This document shows positions 27,856-36,680 of a stretch of 64,000 nt of DNA, piece by piece. The stretch is from an uncultured Veillonellaceae bacterium. GTDB lineage: Bacteria; Bacillota; Negativicutes; Veillonellales; Dialisteraceae. A program made the translations under genes and the position numbers. A model generated the notes under the pieces. It ran no database searches and was not told the origin of the DNA. It worked only from the letters and a program-made list of their open reading frames with translations. The stretch is from positions 1-64,000 of the forward strand of contig CASEBK010000020.1 of NCBI GenBank assembly GCA_949286115.1. Reading direction: 5' to 3'. Every line of letters begins with the position of its first letter. Position 1 is the first letter of the stretch.

Positions 27856-29070
27856 ATGCAGCAGACGCTGGAAGACTTGCAGATGGTCCACGAAGAGGAG
27901 ATGGTCAATTATGACCGCATCCAGACGGAGGTCCTCCGGGTGATGCATCGGCACGGATGCCGGATCATCCAGACGCCCACTTTCGAGGACTATGACACTT
28001 ACGGACGCTATTTCCCCACGCTGCAGCGGGAGATGGTGAAGACCATCGGCGCGGACGGCTCGGTGCTGGTCATGAGGCCGGACGTGACGCTGCCTCTGGT
28101 GAAGACGGTGGCCCGGGAGTATCCCGACACGAAGCAGCTTTTGAAATTCGGCTACGTGTCCACGGTCTTCCGCGAATATTACGGACGATCCACCCACGGC
28201 CGGTATTTTCTCCAGAGCGGCGTGGAGGTCCTGGGGGACGGCTCGCCGGAGTGCGACGGGGAAGTGATCGTCACGGCGGCGGAATCGCTGGAGGCGCTCG
28301 GCATTTCGTCCATGCGCATCGATCTCGGCACCGTGGCGTACATGGACGCGCTATTTGCCGATCTCCGGCTCTCACCGAAGGCGCTCACCGCGGTGCGGCA
28401 GGAGCTGGAGGAGCGGAATCTGGTGGCCCTTCGCGCGACGGCGGACGAGCTGCCGGTAACGAAGCTCCAGCGGGATGTCCTCACGGAGCTGCCGCGGCTC
28501 TTCGGTGACTATGAAGCGACGATGCTCCGCGCAGAGGAGCTCTCGCTGAATCGCGGCATGGCGGAGGCGCTCATGCGGACGAAGAAGGTCTACGGATACC
28601 TGGAAGACGCGGGCTGCGGCGGCCGGGTGCAGCTGGACTTCGGATTCACGTCGCACATGGGTTACTACACAGACACGGTCTTCAAGATCTACGGGGACGG
28701 CGCGCTCTATTCCCTCGTGAACGGCGGCCGCTACGACAGCCTCTCCGCGCAGTTTCAGGCAGAGCGTCCGGCGTGCGGCTTCGGCATGAATCTGAACCTG
28801 CTCTACGAGTACATGGCGGACGCGGGGATGCTCGAGGAGGCGCGGCCCTCGGCGGATATGGCGGTGGTCTACGACGAGGCGGCGCCCGCGCTCATCCGGG
28901 ACATCAACCGCTGGCGAAAGGAAGGCTTCGCCGTGCTCGGCGTGAACCGGAAGAACACCATCGCGGAAAAGGATTTTCGCCTCATCGTCCGCTGGAAGGA
29001 CGGCGGCTATGAAATGGACGGGCAGCCCGCGTCAAAGGAAAACGTGGACGCCCGATTAAGGAGGCTCTGA
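27856..29070 (+). CDS. hisZ: ATP phosphoribosyltransferase regulatory subunit
   Basis: 404 residues resembling a class II histidyl-tRNA synthetase without its tRNA-charging role. RPDVTLPLVKTVAREY replaces the synthetase motif 2 region, and VNGGRYDSL and PACGFGMNLN are motif 3-like. HisZ pairs with the short form of HisG and gives it histidine feedback control; the HisG next door is of short form, which agrees. ATAAGGAGG precedes the start. First gene of hisZGDCBHAF-IE. Confidence 0.95.
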   Translation: MQQTLEDLQMVHEEEMVNYDRIQTEVLRVMHRHGCRIIQTPTFEDYDTYGRYFPTLQREMVKTIGADGSVLVMRPDVTLPLVKTVAREYPDTKQLLKFGYVSTVFREYYGRSTHGRYFLQSGVEVLGDGSPECDGEVIVTAAESLEALGISSMRIDLGTVAYMDALFADLRLSPKALTAVRQELEERNLVALRATADELPVTKLQRDVLTELPRLFGDYEATMLRAEELSLNRGMAEALMRTKKVYGYLEDAGCGGRVQLDFGFTSHMGYYTDTVFKIYGDGALYSLVNGGRYDSLSAQFQAERPACGFGMNLNLLYEYMADAGMLEEARPSADMAVVYDEAAPALIRDINRWRKEGFAVLGVNRKNTIAEKDFRLIVRWKDGGYEMDGQPASKENVDARLRRL

Positions 29071-29071
29071 T

Positions 29072-29695
29072 ATGCTGCACATCGCACTGGCAAAAGGGCG
29101 CATCGCTAAGACGGTCATGCGTCGGCTGAAGGCGGGCGGCTGGGATTTTCCCCTCTACGACGACGACAGCCGGAAGCTCATCTTCACGGACGCGTCGGGC
29201 TGCCTCAAGGTGACGCTCGTGAAGTCGCCCGACGTGGCGGTGTACGTGCGCCGCGGCGCGGCGGATATCGGCATCGTCGGGAAGGACGTGCTCATCGAGG
29301 AAGGAGCGGACGACGTGTACGAGCTCTTGGACCTCGGCATCGGGCGGTGCCGCATGGCCGTCTCGGGCATCGCCGGACGGCAGGACGTGATGAAGAAACG
29401 CATCCTCACGGTGGCTTCGAAGTATCCCTCCATCGCGCGGCAGTACTTCGCGAGCCGTTTCCAGCCGGTAGACATCATCAAGCTGAACGGCTCGGTGGAG
29501 CTCGCGCCTCTCGTGGGCTTGGCGGACGTGATCGTCGATATCGTCGAGACGGGGACGACCCTCCGGGAAAACGGCCTCGAGGCGTACGACGAATTCATGG
29601 CGCTCTCGGCGCGGCTCATCTGCAATAAGGTATCGTACAAAATGAAGCAGGCGGAACTTCAGCATTTCATCGAGACCTGCGGTTTTTCAGAATAA
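29072..29695 (+). CDS. hisG: ATP phosphoribosyltransferase, short form
   Basis: 207 residues, the catalytic domain only. IALAKGRI at the start, ADIGIVGKDVL, and the phosphoribosyl-binding GLADVIVDIVETGTTLR are diagnostic. It joins ATP and PRPP in the first step of histidine synthesis and needs HisZ. It begins 2 nt after the hisZ stop. Confidence 0.97.
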   Translation: MLHIALAKGRIAKTVMRRLKAGGWDFPLYDDDSRKLIFTDASGCLKVTLVKSPDVAVYVRRGAADIGIVGKDVLIEEGADDVYELLDLGIGRCRMAVSGIAGRQDVMKKRILTVASKYPSIARQYFASRFQPVDIIKLNGSVELAPLVGLADVIVDIVETGTTLRENGLEAYDEFMALSARLICNKVSYKMKQAELQHFIETCGFSE

Positions 29696-29715
29696 AGAGA
29701 AAGAAGGAATTTTCC

Positions 29716-31005
29716 ATGGAATGGATACAGGTGCCGAAAGAAGGATTCTCTCTCCGGGAGATCCGGAAACTGACGAACCGCGCGGTGAATCTCTCTCTCG
29801 ATGTGGAAAAAGCGGCGTCAGCGATCCTTGCGGACGTGCGGGACAACGGTGACGAAGCGGTGCGCCGCCTTACAAAACAGTTCGACGGGGCGGACCTCAC
29901 GGATTTCCGCGTGACCGAAGGGGAGATCGAAGAAGGGGCCGCTGCAGCCGGGCCGGAGCTCATGGCGGTCCTCGAAGAGGCGAAGGCGAACATCGAGGCG
30001 TATCACCGCGAGCAGGTGCGGAAGAGCTGGCTCAAAGAATTTCGACCGGGCGTGCGTCTGGGCGAACAGTACGAGCCCATCCAGCGCGTAGGGGTGTACG
30101 TGCCGGGGGGCCGCGCGGCCTATCCCTCCACGGTGCTCATGGACACGGTGCCCGCGGTGGTGGCGGGGTGCCCGTCCATCGCGATGGCCACGCCTCCCGG
30201 CCGGGACGGCAAAGTGAATCCGAATATCCTCGCCGCGGCGAAGGTGGCCGGCGTCAGGGAGATCTACAAAGTGGGCGGCGCGCAGGCCATCGCCATGCTC
30301 GCCTACGGCACAGAGACGGTGGAGCCGGTCTTCAAGATCGCCGGTCCGGGAAACGCTTTCGTCGCCATGGCGAAGCGCCTCGTTTACGGCACGGTGGGCA
30401 TCGACATGATCGCAGGGCCGTCAGAGGTGTGCTGTGTCGCCGACGGCAGCGCGAACCAGAAATGGATCGCTGCAGACCTCCTCTCACAGGCGGAGCATGA
30501 CCCGCGGGCGGCGGTCTTTCTCATCACCACGGACAAAGCCTTCGGCGAGGCGGTCGTTTCCGAGATGGAGGCGCAGATGAAGGCGCTTCCTCGGTACGAG
30601 ATCATCAAAAGCTCCGTCGGGGACTATGCGAAGGCGTTCCTCTGCAGGGACGCGGCACAGTGCTTCGACGTGGTGAACAAGATCGCTCCGGAGCATCTGG
30701 AGATCGAGCTGCCCGAGCCGGAGCAGTACCTGCCGCTCGTGCAGAATGCCGGTGCGATCTTCCTCGGCAAGTACACCTCCGAGCCTATCGGGGACTACAT
30801 GGCCGGGCCGAACCACACGCTGCCCACATCGGGCACGGCGGCCTTCTCCTCGCCCCTGGGCGTGCAGGATTTCGTGAAGCACAGCAGCGTGGAGATCTAC
30901 ACGAAAGACGCGTTCCGCCAGATCTCAAAAAAGGTGCAGCGCTTCGCTCTCGCGGAAGGGCTCGGCGCGCACGCGCACGCCATGGAGGTGCGCGATGAAG
31001 ACTGA
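29716..31005 (+). CDS. hisD: Histidinol dehydrogenase
   Basis: 429 residues. Characteristic blocks are PIQRVGVYVPGGRAAYPS, GGAQAIAMLAYGTETV, DMIAGPSEV, LLSQAEHDP and APEHLEI with the zinc and catalytic histidines. It oxidises histidinol twice with NAD to histidine. AAGAAGGAA lies upstream of the ATG. It overlaps hisC by 11 nt. Confidence 0.97.
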   Translation: MEWIQVPKEGFSLREIRKLTNRAVNLSLDVEKAASAILADVRDNGDEAVRRLTKQFDGADLTDFRVTEGEIEEGAAAAGPELMAVLEEAKANIEAYHREQVRKSWLKEFRPGVRLGEQYEPIQRVGVYVPGGRAAYPSTVLMDTVPAVVAGCPSIAMATPPGRDGKVNPNILAAAKVAGVREIYKVGGAQAIAMLAYGTETVEPVFKIAGPGNAFVAMAKRLVYGTVGIDMIAGPSEVCCVADGSANQKWIAADLLSQAEHDPRAAVFLITTDKAFGEAVVSEMEAQMKALPRYEIIKSSVGDYAKAFLCRDAAQCFDVVNKIAPEHLEIELPEPEQYLPLVQNAGAIFLGKYTSEPIGDYMAGPNHTLPTSGTAAFSSPLGVQDFVKHSSVEIYTKDAFRQISKKVQRFALAEGLGAHAHAMEVRDED

Positions 31006-32074
31006 ATGGCTTCGCCGGGAGGTGCGGCAGTTCGCGCCGTACGTGGTGGCGCCCATCCGCGAATCCCGCGTGATCAACGCTAACGAAAACTACGCGAACG
31101 TCTTCGCCATTCCTTCCATTCGGGAGGAAGTCATGGCGGCGCTCTCCTCGTACCAGCCGCAGATCTACCCGAAGCCCCTGGCGGACGGTCTGCGGGAGGC
31201 GCTCTCTGATTACACCGGGTCCGCTCCGGAAGAGCTCCTCGCAGGAAACGGCGGCGACGAGATGATCTCCTACACGCTCCATACCTTCCTGAACGAAGGC
31301 GACACGGTGCTCCTTCACGCGCCCACTTTCGACATGTACGAAGTAGGGGCGGGCCTTCTCGGCGCGAAGGTGGAAAAGGTGAGGGACCTTCCCGGCTACC
31401 GGCGAGACCGGAAGGGACTGCTGGACGCCATCCGCCGGCTCCAGCCAAAGATGACCTTCCTCTGCAATCCGAACAATCCCACCGGCGAGCTCCTCTCCGC
31501 ATCGTTCATCGAGGAGTGCCTTGCGGCGGCGGAGGGCCTTGTCTTCGTGGATGAAGCGTACATGGAGTTCGCTCAGGAAGAGAGCGTGCTTCCACTCATC
31601 CGGAAATATCCGAATCTCATCGTGCTTCGGACGCTCTCGAAAGCGTTCGGCCTTGCGGGGCTCCGGTGCGGCTACATCGCGGCAGACCGGGCCATCATCG
31701 ACGAGGTGGCAAAGGTAAAAAATCCCTACAATCTGAATTCGCTCACCCAGGCGCTCGCCGCGGCCGTGCTCCGCCGCCGGGAGGAGATCTTCCCCATCCG
31801 GGACGGCATCGTCGCAGAAAGAGAGCGGCTCTGCGAGGCGATTCAGCACGTGCGGGGCGTTACCGTCTATCCGTCGCGGACGAATTTCCTTCTCATCCAG
31901 GTGGAGGAAGACCGGGCGGACGAACTGTTTGAAGCGTGGCGGCAGGCGGACATCCTCGTGAAGCGCTACAAAGACAATCCCCTCCTGCCCGGCGCGTTCC
32001 GCATCACCGTCACCACGAGAGACGTGGACGACGCGGTGCTTTCCGTATTGAAAGAGGTGATGCGCCGTGCGTGA
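30995..32074 (+). CDS. hisC: Histidinol-phosphate aminotransferase
   Basis: 359 residues, fold-type I PLP enzyme. NENYANVF near the start, GNGGDEMISY, NPNNPTGELL, the FVDEAYMEF aspartate and TLSKAFGLAGLRCGY with the PLP lysine are all seen. It transaminates imidazole acetol phosphate to histidinol phosphate. It starts inside the end of hisD, so the two are translationally coupled. Confidence 0.96.
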   Translation: MKTEWLRREVRQFAPYVVAPIRESRVINANENYANVFAIPSIREEVMAALSSYQPQIYPKPLADGLREALSDYTGSAPEELLAGNGGDEMISYTLHTFLNEGDTVLLHAPTFDMYEVGAGLLGAKVEKVRDLPGYRRDRKGLLDAIRRLQPKMTFLCNPNNPTGELLSASFIEECLAAAEGLVFVDEAYMEFAQEESVLPLIRKYPNLIVLRTLSKAFGLAGLRCGYIAADRAIIDEVAKVKNPYNLNSLTQALAAAVLRRREEIFPIRDGIVAERERLCEAIQHVRGVTVYPSRTNFLLIQVEEDRADELFEAWRQADILVKRYKDNPLLPGAFRITVTTRDVDDAVLSVLKEVMRRA

Positions 32075-32645
32075 ATCGACCATCGTGCGGAAGACCGCAG
32101 AGACGGACATCTGCCTGCGCCTTGTGCTGGACGGCGACGGGACTTTCCGCGGCACGAGCGGCATCGGGTTCTTCGACCACATGCTGACACTGCTGGCGGT
32201 GCATGGGGGCTTCACCCTCGAGCTCTCCGCCCAAGGGGATCTCGAAGTGGATGATCACCACACGGTGGAGGACATCGGCATCGCCCTCGGCGACGCGCTC
32301 ACAGAAGCGCTGGGAGACAAGCGGGGCATCCGCCGCTACGGGTGTTTCTTCTGTCCCATGGACGATGCTCTCGCTCGGGTCGTGCTTGACCTCTCGGGAC
32401 GGCCATACTTCGTGTACGACGTGGCCATCCCCGTGGAGCGCATCGGGACCTTTGAGACGGAGATGACCCGGGAATTTTTCCTGGCTCTTGCCATGCACGG
32501 GAAGATGAATCTCCACATGGCGCTCCTCTACGGCGTGAACGGTCACCACATCGTGGAGTCGCTCTTCAAGGGGCTGGGCCACGCGCTGGCCGAGGCGGTC
32601 TCCGTCAAAGGACAGCAGATCCTTTCTTCCAAGGGGGTGCTCTGA
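32067..32645 (+). CDS. hisB: Imidazoleglycerol-phosphate dehydratase
   Basis: 192 residues, the monofunctional dehydratase without the N-terminal phosphatase domain of enteric HisB. GIGFFDHML, DDHHTVEDIGIALG and NGHHIVESLFKGL give the manganese-binding histidines. GTG 32067 follows GAGGTG and overlaps hisC by 8 nt. Because the phosphatase domain is missing, histidinol phosphate must be hydrolysed by another protein. Confidence 0.97.
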   Translation: MRESTIVRKTAETDICLRLVLDGDGTFRGTSGIGFFDHMLTLLAVHGGFTLELSAQGDLEVDDHHTVEDIGIALGDALTEALGDKRGIRRYGCFFCPMDDALARVVLDLSGRPYFVYDVAIPVERIGTFETEMTREFFLALAMHGKMNLHMALLYGVNGHHIVESLFKGLGHALAEAVSVKGQQILSSKGVL

Positions 32646-33268
32646 TGAAAACAGCGATCATTGATTACGACGCGGGAAATCTGGCAAACGCGTATCGCGC
32701 GGCAAGGCGGGCGGGCCTCGACTGCGAAGTCACGCGGGACCCGGAGGCCATCCGCCGGGCGGGGGCGCTCATCCTCCCCGGCGTGGGAGCCATGAAGGAC
32801 GCCATGGACCATCTGGACGCGTTCGGTCTCACAGATATTCTGAAAGAGGAAGTGAAGAAAGGGAAGAAGCTCGTGGGCATCTGTCTGGGCATGCAGGCGT
32901 TCTTCGAGTACTCCGAAGAAGGCGGCCATGTGGCGGGGCTCTCGCTCATTCCCGGCGCGGTGGTGCGCTTCCCCGACGGGCCGCTCAAGGTGCCCCACAT
33001 GGGGTGGAACGAGCTCGTCTTCCCGCAGGAGCACTGGATCCGACAAGGGCTCCCGGAGCGCGCCTTCGTCTATTTCGTCCATTCGTACTACAAAACGCCC
33101 GCGGATTCGCCAGACGTCGTGGCCTATGCGGATTACGGCGTCAAGGTGCCCGCCATCGTGGAGAAAGGAAACGTCCTGGGGCTCCAGTTCCACCCGGAGA
33201 AATCCGGTCCCGTGGGAGAGATCCTCTGGAAGAACATCGCCGCGTGGCTGGAAGGAGGGCGCCCATGA
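32645..33268 (+). CDS. hisH: Imidazole glycerol phosphate synthase glutaminase subunit
   Basis: 207 residues, class I glutamine amidotransferase. LPGVGAMKDAMD is the oxyanion region, GICLGMQAFFE carries the nucleophile cysteine and LQFHPEKSG the His/Glu pair. With HisF it delivers ammonia to form the imidazole ring and AICAR. The start overlaps the hisB stop by one base (TGATG), and GGGGG lies before it. Confidence 0.97.
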   Translation: MKTAIIDYDAGNLANAYRAARRAGLDCEVTRDPEAIRRAGALILPGVGAMKDAMDHLDAFGLTDILKEEVKKGKKLVGICLGMQAFFEYSEEGGHVAGLSLIPGAVVRFPDGPLKVPHMGWNELVFPQEHWIRQGLPERAFVYFVHSYYKTPADSPDVVAYADYGVKVPAIVEKGNVLGLQFHPEKSGPVGEILWKNIAAWLEGGRP

Positions 33269-33984
33269 TCATTCTGCCGGCCATCGATATCCAGAACGGA
33301 CAGTGCGTGCGTCTCCGTCAGGGCGACGCGAAGGAGGCCACCGTCTACGGCAGCTCGCCCGAGGCGATGGCTGTGAAATGGGAGATGGAGGGAGCGCGGT
33401 ACCTCCATGTGGTGGATCTGGACGGCGCGTTTCGCGGGAGCGCTGTGAACCGCCGGGCGGTGGAAGCTATCTGCCATGCGACGGCGATCCCCGTGGAAGT
33501 GGGCGGCGGCATCCGCACGGAGGAGGACGTGGAAGCGTATCTTGCGCTCGGCGCGTCGCGGGTCATCCTCGGCTCGGCGGCCATCGAAAAAGAAGGCTTC
33601 GCCGCGGCCATGGCAAAGAAGTACGGCCCGTCCCGCGTGGCGGTCTCCATCGACGCCCGGGGCGACGTCGCCGCTTCTCATGGCTGGACGGATGGCTCAG
33701 GGAAAAAAGTGATCCCCTTTGCGGAGGAGCTCGTCCGAAGCGGCGTCTCCACTATCATCTATACCGACATCTCCCGAGACGGCATGCTCACTGGGCCGAA
33801 CTTTGCCATGATGGAGCAGCTGAACCGCATCCTCGGCATCTCCCTCATCGCCTCGGGCGGCATGGCGGAGGCGGGCGACCTCCAGCGCCTTGCCGCGATG
33901 GGCGTCTGGGGCGCGATCTGCGGGAAAGCCCTCTACGAAGGGCGGATCACCATGGAAGACATTCGTAAGATACAGGAGGCATGA
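33265..33984 (+). CDS. hisA: ProFAR isomerase
   Basis: 239 residues of (beta/alpha)8 barrel. [39 protein letters not shown] and [11 protein letters not shown] with the catalytic aspartates are typical. It isomerises ProFAR to PRFAR, the substrate of HisF. ATG 33265 overlaps the hisH stop (ATGA) with GAAGGAGG upstream; the frame is open far back inside hisH. Confidence 0.97.
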   Translation: MIILPAIDIQNGQCVRLRQGDAKEATVYGSSPEAMAVKWEMEGARYLHVVDLDGAFRGSAVNRRAVEAICHATAIPVEVGGGIRTEEDVEAYLALGASRVILGSAAIEKEGFAAAMAKKYGPSRVAVSIDARGDVAASHGWTDGSGKKVIPFAEELVRSGVSTIIYTDISRDGMLTGPNFAMMEQLNRILGISLIASGGMAEAGDLQRLAAMGVWGAICGKALYEGRITMEDIRKIQEA

Positions 33985-34739
33985 TGCTCACCAAACGGAT
34001 CATTCCCTGCCTGGACGTGGACCACGGCCGGGTCGTGAAGGGAAAACAGTTTCAGGATCTCCGCGATGTGGACGACCCTGTGAAGCTCGGCCGGTGGTAC
34101 TCTGACTGCGGCGCCGACGAGCTGGTCTTTTACGATATCACCGCGACGCACGAGCACAGGGCGCTCTTTGTGGATGTGGTGCGCGCCGTCGCCGACGAGC
34201 TCACCATCCCCTTCACCGTGGGGGGCGGCATCCGCACGGCCGACGATTTCCGGGAGATGCTCCTGGCAGGGGCGGACAAAGTGTCCGTGAACTCCGCGGC
34301 TGTGGCGCGGCCCGAGCTCATCAGCGAGAGCGCGGCGCGCTTCGGCAGCCAGTGCGTGGTGCTCTCCATCGACGCCAAACGGAACGGCCGCGGCGGCTGG
34401 GACGTGTACGTCGAAGGGGGTCGGAAGAATACGGGCATCGACGCGGTGGAGTGGGCCCTTCGCGGAGAAGCGCTCGGCGCGGGGGAGATCTGCATGAACT
34501 CCATGGACGCCGACGGCGAGAAGGACGGCTACGACATCGCCCTCAACCGGACGCTTGCCGAGCGGCTCTCCATTCCCGTCATCGCCTCGGGCGGCGCGGG
34601 AAAGAAAGAAGATTTCCTCGAGGTCTTCCGCGCGGGAGCAGACGCTGCGCTCGCGGCGTCGGTCTTCCATTTCGGAGAGATCCCTATCGGGGAGCTTAAG
34701 CAGTATCTTGCCGCAGGAGACGTGCCCATGCGGCTGTAA
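33981..34739 (+). CDS. hisF: Imidazole glycerol phosphate synthase cyclase subunit
   Basis: 252 residues, the sister barrel of His[43 protein letters not shown] and [17 protein letters not shown] carry the catalytic aspartates. It closes the imidazole ring using ammonia from HisH. It overlaps hisA by 4 nt and precedes hisIE by 13 nt. Confidence 0.97.
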   Translation: MMLTKRIIPCLDVDHGRVVKGKQFQDLRDVDDPVKLGRWYSDCGADELVFYDITATHEHRALFVDVVRAVADELTIPFTVGGGIRTADDFREMLLAGADKVSVNSAAVARPELISESAARFGSQCVVLSIDAKRNGRGGWDVYVEGGRKNTGIDAVEWALRGEALGAGEICMNSMDADGEKDGYDIALNRTLAERLSIPVIASGGAGKKEDFLEVFRAGADAALAASVFHFGEIPIGELKQYLAAGDVPMRL

Positions 34740-34752
34740 CAGGGAGGATCAC

Positions 34753-35442
34753 ATGGAAACGGAAATGGAATCGATCAGTTTACAGCACCTTTCCTTCGAT
34801 GAGAAAGGACTCATACCAGCGGTCGTGCAGGACGCGCGCACCGGCGAGGTGCTCATGGTGGCGTACATGAATCGGGACTCGCTCATCCGCACCGTGGAGA
34901 GCGGAGAGACTTGGTTCTACAGCCGGTCGCGGCAGAAGCTCTGGCACAAAGGAGAGGAATCGGGCCATTTCCAGCACGTGCGCCGCATCTATGTGGACTG
35001 CGACGCCGATACCCTCGTAGTGGAAGTCGTGCCCGAAGGCCCCGCGTGCCACACGGGAAGCCGGTCGTGCTTCTTCCGCACGCTCTCCGAATGGGAGAAC
35101 CTTCGCGGGCCTGCGGGCATTTCCATCCTGAGCGAGCTTTTCGAAGAGATCCGTGACCGCCGCGCCCATCCGCAGGCCCGGTCCTACACGAACTATCTCC
35201 AGCAGGAAGGAAAGAACAAGATCGACAAGAAGATCGGCGAAGAGGCAGCGGAAGTGATCATCGCCGACCAGCATGAAAACAGGGAGGAGATCATCGGCGA
35301 GTCCTGCGACCTCCTGTATCACCTCTTCGTTCTCTGGGAGAATGCCGGCGTCGATCTCACCGATGTGCTCGCCGAGCTGGACGCACGGGATGAGAAGAAA
35401 GGAAATAAAAAAGAAGTGGGTCATCAAGACAGGATCTTCTGA
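34753..35442 (+). CDS. hisI: Bifunctional phosphoribosyl-AMP cyclohydrolase / phosphoribosyl-ATP pyrophosphatase
   Basis: 229 residues, a HisIE fusion. The HisI half (1-120) has [31 protein letters not shown] and the zinc cysteines in [13 protein letters not shown]; the HisE half (about 125-215) has [20 protein letters not shown] and [10 protein letters not shown]. It performs steps two and three of the pathway. ATG 34753 follows GGGAGG; the frame extends back into hisF without a binding site. Last gene of the operon, before a terminator. Confidence 0.96.
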   Translation: METEMESISLQHLSFDEKGLIPAVVQDARTGEVLMVAYMNRDSLIRTVESGETWFYSRSRQKLWHKGEESGHFQHVRRIYVDCDADTLVVEVVPEGPACHTGSRSCFFRTLSEWENLRGPAGISILSELFEEIRDRRAHPQARSYTNYLQQEGKNKIDKKIGEEAAEVIIADQHENREEIIGESCDLLYHLFVLWENAGVDLTDVLAELDARDEKKGNKKEVGHQDRIF

Positions 35443-35446
35443 AGAC

Positions 35447-35471
35447 CGCCCCGCAAGGGGCTTTTCTTTTT
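35447..35471 (+). terminator. Terminator of the histidine operon
   Basis: GCCCC and GGGGC pair around GCAA, followed by TTTTCTTTTT. Confidence 0.8.
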
Positions 35472-35485
35472 ACACTGGATAGAGG

Positions 35486-35511
35486 AAATTTCTATGGCGG
35501 TATAGAAATTT
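35486..35511 (+). promoter_or_regulatory. Inverted repeat overlapping the CDF promoter
   Basis: AAATTTCTAT (35486-35495) and ATAGAAATTT (35502-35511) are perfect 10-bp inverted repeats with a 6-bp spacer, ending on the -35 box of the transporter promoter. It is a likely repressor site; the regulator is unknown. Confidence 0.5.
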
Positions 35512-35538
35512 GGAAATAAATGGAATATATGGTAGAAT
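35510..35538 (+). promoter_or_regulatory. Promoter of the CDF transporter gene
   Basis: TTGGAA (35510-35515) and TAGAAT (35533-35538) are 17 bp apart. The 130-nt purine-rich leader up to 35674 matches no riboswitch I know. Confidence 0.6.
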
Positions 35539-35674
35539 ATAAATAGGGATACAAGATATGCCATAGGCAGGAGCGAAAGAAGGGAGAAGGAGCCATCAAA
35601 TCTGTAAAAACGAAGGATAAAGGAAGCGAGGGATCACGAAATAGGATAAGGATGGTACAGATAAGGAGGCTCTT

Positions 35675-36610
35675 ATGGCACTTTCATTTCAGAAGCAGGA
35701 ACAGCGGCTGCTCATGGCTTCGGCCGCTGTGATGGCCACAGTGGGCGCGGCAGGGATCGGCACGGGGCTTGCGAGCGGTTCCCAGGCCATCTTGACGGAT
35801 GGCATCTTTTCCGCCGTAGCGGTCATCATCAAGCTGCTCATGCTCGGCACGTCGCGGCTCATCGCGAAGGAGACGAGCGTGCGTTTCCAGTTCGGCTACT
35901 GGCAGATGGAGCCGCTGGTGCTCTTCACGGAAGGGGCGTTCACGCTCCTCATCGTGGTCATCGCTGCGGCAGCGGGGCTGGCAGGACTGGCCGGCGGCGG
36001 GCGCGAGATGGATTTCGGGCTGGCCGTGTGGTTCGCCCTTTTCTTTGAGGGGATGTCCGCCTCGTTTTATTTCTACCTGAAGCGGGCGAACCGGACGCTG
36101 CAGTCCAATCTGGTGCACTTCGACAACGTGAGCTGGTATGTGGATATGATGCTCGCCGGCGGGCTGCTCCTGTCGTTCTCCGCGGCGTGGGCGCTCGAAG
36201 AGACGGCGTACGCGTCGTGGAGCCGCTATGCGGACCCGCTCATCATGCTGGCGCTCTCGCTGCACATGATTCGTCCGGCGCTCCGCATCCTCGTGCCGTC
36301 GTTTCGGCAGATGCTGGGCGTCGCGCCGGAAGACGTGCACGCGCGGGTGCAGCAGGTCATGGACGAGAGCATGGCGCAGTACGGCTTTGCGGACTATGTG
36401 TCGAGCGTGCAGCAGTACGGACACACGAAGATCATCGAGATCGACATCCTCGTGGGAGAGGGCTGCTCGGCGAAGACTGTGGCGGAGTTCGACGCCATCC
36501 GTGACACCATCGACCGCGCGCTGGGCTATCCGGCCCATCAGAAGTGGCTCACTATCAATTTCACCGGGGCCAGGCGGTGGATGGCGAGGGATTATCTCCT
36601 GGATGCGTAA
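35675..36610 (+). CDS. Cation diffusion facilitator family transporter
   Basis: 311 residues. Five or six membrane segments fill the first 215 residues, with the CDF marks LTDGIFSAVAVII in the second helix, FGYWQMEPL after it and HFDNVSWYVDMM in the fifth, whose acidic and histidine residues form the transport site. A cytoplasmic C-terminal domain follows (from about 220). CDF proteins export divalent metals such as Zn, Mn, Fe or Co by proton exchange. The metal cannot be told: the D-x3-S and D-x6-D residues differ from the classical zinc H-x3-D. AAGGAGG precedes the ATG; the gene is alone. Confidence 0.88.
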   Translation: MALSFQKQEQRLLMASAAVMATVGAAGIGTGLASGSQAILTDGIFSAVAVIIKLLMLGTSRLIAKETSVRFQFGYWQMEPLVLFTEGAFTLLIVVIAAAAGLAGLAGGGREMDFGLAVWFALFFEGMSASFYFYLKRANRTLQSNLVHFDNVSWYVDMMLAGGLLLSFSAAWALEETAYASWSRYADPLIMLALSLHMIRPALRILVPSFRQMLGVAPEDVHARVQQVMDESMAQYGFADYVSSVQQYGHTKIIEIDILVGEGCSAKTVAEFDAIRDTIDRALGYPAHQKWLTINFTGARRWMARDYLLDA

Positions 36611-36613
36611 GAA

Positions 36614-36639
36614 GGGGACGCGGCAGCGCGTCCTTTTTC
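36614..36639 (+). terminator. Terminator after the CDF gene
   Basis: GGACGC and GCGTCC pair around a short loop and run into TTTTT. A TACAAT (36645-36650) just after it is the likely -10 of the HAD gene. Confidence 0.75.
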
Positions 36640-36680
36640 TGTGTTACAATGAAACGTAGAAACAGCGGAGGAGGGGTCTG

